Positions 58,586 through 64,000 of a stretch of DNA of 64,000 nucleotides are shown one piece after another. Each line of letters opens with the position of its first letter. Within the stretch, counting starts at the first letter, position 1. The position numbers were made by a program, and so were the translations under genes. The DNA lies in contig JAKPDW010000053.1 in assembly GCA_029552245.1 (NCBI GenBank), positions 1 through 64,000 on the forward strand, given 5' to 3'. A model generated the notes under the pieces. The model was given only the letters and a program-made list of their open reading frames with translations, was not told the DNA's origin and ran no database searches. The DNA is from Deltaproteobacteria bacterium. GTDB taxonomy: Bacteria; Desulfobacterota; Desulfomonilia; UBA1062.

Positions 58586-59773
58586 TCACGCGGGGATGCC
58601 TTCCAGCGCCTGAGCGAGATCGCCTATGAGGTCCTCCACGTCCTCTATGCCCACCGAGTACCTGACGAGGCCCTCGGGTATGCCCATCGCAAAGCGCTCC
58701 TCGGGTGTGCACTCGACATGGCTCGTCGTGGCCGGGGGCCCTGCGATCGTCTCCACGGCGCCGAGGTTCGCCGCCCTGTGCGCGAGCTTGAGCCTGGGCA
58801 GGAAGACCTTCACCGCCTCGATGTCGCCTGCGAGCGAGAAGCTCAACACCCCCCCGAACCCCTTCATCTGGGACGCGGCGATCGAGTGGCCGGGATGGGT
58901 CTCGAGCCCTGGATAGAAGACCTCGCGAACAGCCCGGTGCCCTGTGAGCCACCTGGCGATAGCCAGCGCGCTCTCGTTCTGCCTCGCCACCCTCAGGTGC
59001 AACGTCTTCATGCCCCTGAGCAGCAGGTAGGCGGCCATGGGATCGAGGGCGGCGCCGTTTATCTCCCTGAAGTGGAAGATCTCCTTCACGAGGGCCCTCG
59101 GCCCGCAGACCACCCCTCCCAGCGCGTCCGCATGGCCGCCCAGGAACTTGGTGGCGCTGTGGATGACGAGGTCCGCCCCCAACTCCAGGGGCCTCTGGTT
59201 GATGGGTGTCGCGAAGGTGTTGTCCACGACCACGACGGCCCCGCACTCGTGCGCCGAGGAAGCCAGGCGCGCTATGTCGATCACCTTGAGGGTCGGGTTG
59301 GTGGGCGACTCGAGGTAGAGCAGCCTGCAACCCCTCTTGAGCTCTCCCTCGATCATCGCGTGATCGGTGGTATCGCACAAGACCGCCTCTATGCCGAACC
59401 GCGGGAGGAACTCCATGAAGAGCTTGCTGGTCCCGCCGTAGCTGTCCTTCACGGACACCACGCGATCCCCCGGCGAGAGGAGGGTGAACAGGGTGTTGCT
59501 GATCGCGGCCATGCCGCTGCCGAACGCGGTAGCAGCCTCTGCGCCCTCGAGGGCGCGCACCTTCTCCTCGAATGCCTCAACCGTCGGGTTCGTGTTCCTC
59601 GAGTAGATGTGGCCTGGCTCGACGCCTCTGCCGACCCTCATCCAGGCGTCCATGTCGTCGTACCCGAAGGAAACCGACTGCACGATGGGTATCTGGGTGG
59701 GTGCGCCACCTGAAGATCGTCCCTCTCCCGCCCACACGGACATGGTCCCCCGGCCCTGTCTCCTCTCACCCAT
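58586..59773 (-). CDS. Cystathionine gamma-synthase/lyase family PLP enzyme
   Basis: 395 residues of the Cys/Met metabolism PLP family (fold type I). YSR at 57-59 (phosphate site), AFGSGMAA, DNTFATP and the PLP Lys209 in SATKFLGGHADALGG are conserved. The C-terminus SVGIEDVEDLIGDL is typical. Family members are cystathionine gamma-synthase, beta/gamma-lyase, O-acetylhomoserine sulfhydrylase and methionine gamma-lyase, which sequence alone does not separate here. GGAG lies 7 bases before ATG 59773. No met or cys genes surround it. Confidence 0.88.
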   Translation of the reverse strand: MGERRQGRGTMSVWAGEGRSSGGAPTQIPIVQSVSFGYDDMDAWMRVGRGVEPGHIYSRNTNPTVEAFEEKVRALEGAEAATAFGSGMAAISNTLFTLLSPGDRVVSVKDSYGGTSKLFMEFLPRFGIEAVLCDTTDHAMIEGELKRGCRLLYLESPTNPTLKVIDIARLASSAHECGAVVVVDNTFATPINQRPLELGADLVIHSATKFLGGHADALGGVVCGPRALVKEIFHFREINGAALDPMAAYLLLRGMKTLHLRVARQNESALAIARWLTGHRAVREVFYPGLETHPGHSIAASQMKGFGGVLSFSLAGDIEAVKVFLPRLKLAHRAANLGAVETIAGPPATTSHVECTPEERFAMGIPEGLVRYSVGIEDVEDLIGDLAQALEGIPA

Positions 59774-59863
59774 GCATGATCTCCTTTCTCTCCGGACATT
59801 CTCGCGGGCGACGTGCGATACGGCGTATACCCACCCGCCCGATCACGATTTCCTTTTCCTGTC

Positions 59864-60022
59864 TTAAGTCTTTCTTTGAAAGATGATCCAGGCGGCAAGG
59901 GCGACCATGGCGGCCCCCATGACCATGCTCACTGCGTCATGGCGGTACAGGCCGTAGGCCAAGTCCGCCGCCCCGAGGACGATGAAGAGCGCTGGAAGCG
60001 CCAGGTTCATGTCGATGCGCAT
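59864..60022 (-). CDS. Tiny two-helix membrane protein
   Basis: 52 residues (MRIDMNLALPALFIVLGAAD ... IIFQRKT) starting at ATG 60022 with GGGAGG 7-8 bases upstream. Two hydrophobic helices (LALPALFIVLGAADLAYGLY; VSMVMGAAMVALAAWIIF) joined by a short polar loop and a basic C-terminus. No cysteines. It is co-directional with the PLP enzyme, which starts 90 bases downstream, and may be co-transcribed. I do not recognise the family, but the start signal is good. Confidence 0.7.
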   Translation of the reverse strand: MRIDMNLALPALFIVLGAADLAYGLYRHDAVSMVMGAAMVALAAWIIFQRKT

Positions 60023-60413
60023 GCTCGTTCCTCCCGTGGCTCGCGCCTCCGGTGCCGGGTGTGCCGGGAACGGTCCTCCAGGCGGGTGACCGGTGCGCCG
60101 GCCCGCCCGGCGACGTGAAACGGCCCGGAGATCGCACGGCCGGGGTTGTCCATGCAAAGACCCCTGCCCGTCCTCCCGCGGCTTGCATCCCTGCTCGAGG
60201 ACCTGCAGTGCCGCGCGCCGGGCCGACCTGACGTCGCTGCACCCCCATGCCGTGTGCGGGACGGGGCAGCCGCCCTCGTGCCCGGCATGGCCTTCCCGGT
60301 GGAGCGCTCCTTCGTGGGTCGTGCAGCCACCCGCCTTTTTGGCACCCGGCGTGGGGCACCCGTCTCGAGGGCCCGAGTATACACGAACGCGATCCCCGCG
60401 TCTCTCCCCGACC
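60023..60413. other. Non-coding gap
   Basis: About 390 bases between the PNPOx-like gene and the small membrane protein. It contains no coding frame with ribosome signals and no promoter pair I trust. The frames that cross it lack start signals. Confidence 0.45.
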
Positions 60414-60872
60414 TCAATACCCCGATCTCTTGCCCGTGAGCTCCTCGATCTCGACGGCGATGACCGTGACCTTCCCGGTGGCGCCCTCTGGAAGCGGGGT
60501 CGCCTCGTGCGCGTACCGTCCGGTGATGACCTCCAGGGCACGCCTCTTTTCGGCCTCGTCCGTGACGATCCGTGCGGTTCCCTTCCCGACGACACTCTCG
60601 TACCGCATGGTGAACGAGCATGCCCTGTCGGAGGGGACCACCTCGCAGGTGGACTCGACGCCGAAGCAGACCTTCGGGTTCTTCCTGATGAGGTCGATCT
60701 TCCTGCCCTCTGGCGCGCTGTGGAGGTAGAGGCGCCGCCCGTCGTAGCCGAAGCACAGGGGCACCACGTACGGGACACCCCCGTCGCACACGGCCAGGTG
60801 GCACACGAGCGCCGATTCGATGATGCCGTCGATCGCGGCTTTGTCAGTGATCTCTTTGTCCTTTCTCCTCAT
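60414..60872 (-). CDS. Pyridoxamine 5'-phosphate oxidase-like flavin-binding protein
   Basis: 152 residues of the PNPOx-like/NimA split-barrel family: ALVCHLAVCDGGVPYVVPLCFGYDGRRLYLHSAPEGRK is the typical FMN-binding first half, followed by NPKVCFGVE and YESVVGKGTARIV. Members bind FMN or F420 and act as oxidoreductases or nitroimidazole reductases. The precise reaction is not evident. A GGAG site precedes the ATG. It is monocistronic on the minus strand, before the PEP-binding protein's stop. Confidence 0.87.
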   Translation of the reverse strand: MRRKDKEITDKAAIDGIIESALVCHLAVCDGGVPYVVPLCFGYDGRRLYLHSAPEGRKIDLIRKNPKVCFGVESTCEVVPSDRACSFTMRYESVVGKGTARIVTDEAEKRRALEVITGRYAHEATPLPEGATGKVTVIAVEIEELTGKRSGY

Positions 60873-60985
60873 CGTGGCTCTCCGTTCTCGATCCCGGTGC
60901 TTGTCCGTGAGACGCGGTAGCCGTGACCACGCCGTCGTTCGTACGCATTCGGCCGCGTGCCCGAGGGGATGCCCCCTTCAAGGGG

Positions 60986-63900
60986 TCACCTGCAGCCGGG
61001 TGTGCTCTCGGGGGCCTCGTCCGGCTTGAGCATCACGCAGATCGACCTCCTGCCGTCCACCTTGATGGTGAGGGGGCTCGCGAGCCGCGCGTGGCGCAGG
61101 TGGGGGGTCTCGGCCTCGACCGGCAGCGACTTCATCCAATCCCAGTCGATGAAGTCGTCCGTCTTCTCGGTGATGGTCACGTACGGGATGCCGAGCGAGG
61201 TGATGTTCAGGAAGAAGTGGGATCCCTGCGACGGGTCGGCCTTGATGAGCCCGCCCCTGAGCTCGACGATGGCGCCCACCCCCGATATGTGTTTCCACTG
61301 GACCGGCACGCCGAGCCACCTGTCGAACGAGCCCCACCTTCCTGGACCGACGAGGAGGTAGGGCCTGGCCTGTGAGAGCAGCGAACCGTTTATCCTTCCC
61401 ACCTCCTCCGCGATCTGGGGCGTGGCCTCCAAACGGAAGTCTTCTGGCTTCACGAAGACGATGTCCGAGATGTCCCTCCTCGTCCCGTTGCCGAGCGCCA
61501 GGTGGGAGAGGCAGAAGGCGCCCGCCTTGTCCCGCTGGGTTATCTCGACCTCGATGCCCACCTCTTCCGTCGCCATGGGCCTGACCTGGAGGAGGTAGAA
61601 CGCGCAGAAATCAGGCCGTTCCTCGAAGAGGTTCACGGCGAACTCCATCTCGACCGCCAGCCCCATGCCCCTCGACGCGACGTCGAGGAGGTCCGAGATG
61701 ATCTCCGGCAGGGGGACCGACCGGTACTTGAGGATGTGCGCGAAGGTGACCACCTTGCCCCCCGGTCCGTATCCCGTGTCCACGATCCGGTGCTCCGACG
61801 GGTCGTACGTGCTCGTGCACGCGACGACGGGGAACTCGTCGGTCGCATCGTAGATCTCCCGCCTCTCGAGGAAGAGGCGGTCCAGCCCGTTCTGCACATC
61901 CGCCCGTCCTTTCATCCTCAGCGCGTAGAAGAACCTCTGGGAGTTGGAGAGGATGTCGTCCACGGTCGAGAACTGGGGGAGGATCTCTGGATAGCGGGGA
62001 GAAAACCTCAGGGATTGACCGCCTTCCACGACGGTCTTGCCGAAGCCCACGGCCATGTGCACGATCCCGTCTTCCGGCCGCATGGGATGGATGGGGTAGT
62101 AGTTATGCGAGAGGGCCACGCCGGATATCGCCGGGTAGAAGAAGTCGCCGTAGGGCCTCCCGACCAGCTCCTGGACGATCACCCCCATCGCCTCGTCCTT
62201 CGCCTGGCTCGCCGTGCTCTTCGTGAACGCCTTGGGCCCCTCGAAGTAGGTCGACGCGTAGACGAGCTTTATGGCCGCCTCGAGGGATGCCAGCCTGTGT
62301 TTCGGGGACGGGTCGTTGTTGGGGATCATGTAGGTGGCGTAGAGGCCCGCATACGGCTGGAACTGGGCGTCCTCGAGCAGGCTTGAGGATCTGACGGAGA
62401 GGGGGCAGGTGACCTGGGAGAGGTAGGTCTCGAGATCCTCGAGCACCCCTTCGTCCAGCCTGCACTCGAGGAAGGCGCGGGCCACCTCGCCGTCGGGGCG
62501 ATCCTCGGAAGCGTACCGCTTGAGATCGTTCCTCTCCACGAATTCCTCGAAGACGTCGGTGGCGAGCACGACGCTTCGGGGGATCCGGATCTCCGCGTTG
62601 CGGTACTTTTCCAGGAGGTCCATGTTCTCCTGCAGCATCGAGGACATGAACGCCAGTCCTCTCGCCTTCCCGCCGAGCGACCCCTTCCCGATCTTCGCGA
62701 ACTGGAGGAGATCCGCGTCGAACTCCTTCCTGTTGAACTGGACGACCACGCCCTTCTGCCTGAGCCTCCTCACCGATCGGACGAGCTTGACCACGTGGCT
62801 TCGCAACTGGGACGCGGACGGGAACGAGGAGCACGACAGTGCCCGTATGGCCTTTGCGAGCGGTATCTCGGAACGCATCATGATCCAGTTGGCCATGTCC
62901 TTCTGCTCGATGTGCAGCATGAGCGATTCCTCGGGGATCGTCTGGAGCCGCTCCTCGAGCTCCCTGAGCTTGGCCGCCCTGCCCACCTCTTTCCCGTCCG
63001 GCAGCCTGAACACGAACTCGCCGAACCCGAGGCGCCTCAGGAAAAACCCCCGGATCTGCTCGATGACGTCAGGTGAGTTCTTGTCTATGAAGTCAGCCGG
63101 TATGAGACGGGCCTTCGTCTTGTTTTCGCCCTCCGAGCTCATGAGGAGCAGGGGGAGGTGAGGCAGCTCCCTGCGCGCCCTCGAGAGCAGCTCGACGCCG
63201 GCGTCCGTGTGCATCCTGCACTCTCTCGGGAAGCGGGTGTCCGATATGATGCCGAGGAGGTTCTGCTTGTACTTCTCGAAGAGTTCCTGTGCCTCTTCGT
63301 AGGTCCGCGCCCAGAGGATCTTGGGCCTGGTCCTCATGATGAGGAGACGTTCCTCCGCGTTGACGCCGAGCTCGAGCACGGCTTGTATCTGCCTCACCAC
63401 CTCCTTGTAGAAGATGGGCAGGAGCCTCGAGTAGTACAGGGGCGAGTCCTCCACGAGGATGAGCACGCACACGTCCGCGTGCGCCGTGTCGTACTCGGCG
63501 TTCATGGCGTCTTCCGTGCTCTTGACGATGGCGAGCAGCAGCTCGGCGTCACCGGACCAGATGAACACCTTGTCGACCCCTTCGTGGGAGACGAGCTCGC
63601 CGGAGGTCTGGAGCCCCCTGAGGCTGTGCGCGAGCAGGTACACGGGCAGGGCCGGGTCTTTCTCCTTGATCTTTCTGCCCAGCGAGAAGGCATCCATGTC
63701 CTCGAGGTTGGGCATGGTGATGACGAGGTCGAACTGCCGCTCTTGGAGGAGGTCGAGCGCCCTCTTGGCCGAGGACGTCCTGGTGACCCTGGGGGGCTGG
63801 GACAGGTTGAGGCCGCTGTACTCGGTGACGATACGGGAAGCAAGCGTGACGTCTTCCTCGATGACGAAGGCGTCGTAGCGGCTCGATACGAGGAGGATCT

Positions 63901-64000
63901 CCCTGATCTTCCTGGCCATGAGCTCCAGGAAGACCTTGAAGTCGAGCCTGAACATCGCCTGGAGTTCCCGCTCGCCGAGGTCGGTGAGGTCGTCTCGCGT
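60986..64000 (-). CDS. PEP/pyruvate-binding-domain protein with receiver-like N-terminal regions (5' end beyond window)
   Basis: At least 1004 residues, open to the window end; the first ATG in the window is at 63955, but 15 more codons upstream are open without a start, so the true start is likely beyond it. N-terminal residues (numbered from that ATG) about 17-150 and 165-310 resemble receiver folds (REILLVSSRYDAFVIEEDVT; ADVCVLILVEDSPLYYSRLL). From about 420 it is the PPDK/PEP-synthase ATP-binding domain: IGKGSLGGKARGLAFM, PLSVRSSSLLEDAQFQPYAGLYATY, FGKTVVEGGQSLRFSPRYPE and the end FYLLQVRPM. The mobile phosphohistidine and PEP-binding barrel domains are absent, so it is not a full PEP synthase. 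Such proteins are known from deltaproteobacteria, with unknown role. Confidence 0.85.
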   Translation of the reverse strand, partial: TRDDLTDLGERELQAMFRLDFKVFLELMARKIREILLVSSRYDAFVIEEDVTLASRIVTEYSGLNLSQPPRVTRTSSAKRALDLLQERQFDLVITMPNLEDMDAFSLGRKIKEKDPALPVYLLAHSLRGLQTSGELVSHEGVDKVFIWSGDAELLLAIVKSTEDAMNAEYDTAHADVCVLILVEDSPLYYSRLLPIFYKEVVRQIQAVLELGVNAEERLLIMRTRPKILWARTYEEAQELFEKYKQNLLGIISDTRFPRECRMHTDAGVELLSRARRELPHLPLLLMSSEGENKTKARLIPADFIDKNSPDVIEQIRGFFLRRLGFGEFVFRLPDGKEVGRAAKLRELEERLQTIPEESLMLHIEQKDMANWIMMRSEIPLAKAIRALSCSSFPSASQLRSHVVKLVRSVRRLRQKGVVVQFNRKEFDADLLQFAKIGKGSLGGKARGLAFMSSMLQENMDLLEKYRNAEIRIPRSVVLATDVFEEFVERNDLKRYASEDRPDGEVARAFLECRLDEGVLEDLETYLSQVTCPLSVRSSSLLEDAQFQPYAGLYATYMIPNNDPSPKHRLASLEAAIKLVYASTYFEGPKAFTKSTASQAKDEAMGVIVQELVGRPYGDFFYPAISGVALSHNYYPIHPMRPEDGIVHMAVGFGKTVVEGGQSLRFSPRYPEILPQFSTVDDILSNSQRFFYALRMKGRADVQNGLDRLFLERREIYDATDEFPVVACTSTYDPSEHRIVDTGYGPGGKVVTFAHILKYRSVPLPEIISDLLDVASRGMGLAVEMEFAVNLFEERPDFCAFYLLQVRPMATEEVGIEVEITQRDKAGAFCLSHLALGNGTRRDISDIVFVKPEDFRLEATPQIAEEVGRINGSLLSQARPYLLVGPGRWGSFDRWLGVPVQWKHISGVGAIVELRGGLIKADPSQGSHFFLNITSLGIPYVTITEKTDDFIDWDWMKSLPVEAETPHLRHARLASPLTIKVDGRRSICVMLKPDEAPESTPGCR

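Noticed and set aside
1-64000. CRISPR array, insertion sequences, prophage
   Set aside because: No regularly spaced repeats, transposase or phage genes found on reading both strands.

Overview
The window is high-GC DNA from a flagellated Gram-negative bacterium. The likely lineage is deltaproteobacterial (Desulfobacterota/Syntrophobacteria-like). Supporting features are a PcnB-type polyA polymerase with an Arg-rich tail, YacG, a DUF374 acyltransferase, a sigma-28 flagellin promoter, several sigma-54 signatures, and a metabolism built on acyl-CoA dehydrogenases, a BKACE enzyme and an ADP-forming acyl-CoA synthetase. The lineage is inferred from gene content; no rRNA is present. There is no CRISPR array, integrase, transposase or insertion sequence.

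Layout. 1-3.9 kb: the 3' part of groEL with a terminator, a TetR regulator, yacG-pcnB, and a small unknown gene behind a strong sigma-54 promoter match. 3.9-8.8 kb (minus): a tightly coupled operon pheA-hisC-tyrA-aroA-cmk that takes chorismate-pathway intermediates towards Phe and Tyr. 9-13 kb: a penicillin-binding transpeptidase, tRNA-Pro(GGG), a DUF4139 protein and a Sel1-repeat protein.

13.2-30.1 kb (minus): a glycosylation island of very large modular proteins. It runs from a 3692-residue polypeptide (several glycosyltransferase modules, two radical-SAM modules, a methyltransferase, a WbsX/GH99-like module and TPR blocks) through a glycosyltransferase reading frame cut by one in-frame amber codon to a TPR-glycosyltransferase. 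It is divergent from flagellin-flaG-fliD (30.7-33.4 kb), so flagellin or another surface structure is the likely acceptor.

33.5-39 kb: a periplasmic Cache protein, a DUF1285 protein, TetR plus BKACE (DUF849), a LysM/DUF4015 putative glycosidase and a DUF374 acyltransferase. 39.8-47.6 kb (minus): a TetR-controlled acyl-CoA catabolic operon (two acyl-CoA dehydrogenases, an SDR, an acetoacetate-decarboxylase-like protein) next to an ADP-forming acyl-CoA synthetase.

48.1-57.3 kb: a sigma-54 activator, BirA, then a six-gene operon with a PxpA/YcsF amidohydrolase, long AHS1 and AHS2 carboxyltransferase subunits, a discrete biotin carrier, a YaaH-like membrane protein and a biotin carboxylase. A near-consensus sigma-54 promoter with an upstream cluster of inverted repeats precedes it. 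Together these look like a dissected urea-carboxylase-like machine with YcsF in place of allophanate hydrolase, which makes it the best metabolic novelty candidate here. 57.6-64 kb: a GNAT protein, a trans-sulfuration PLP enzyme with a tiny membrane protein, a PNPOx-like flavoprotein, and a PEP/pyruvate-binding protein with receiver-like N-terminal regions that runs off the window end.
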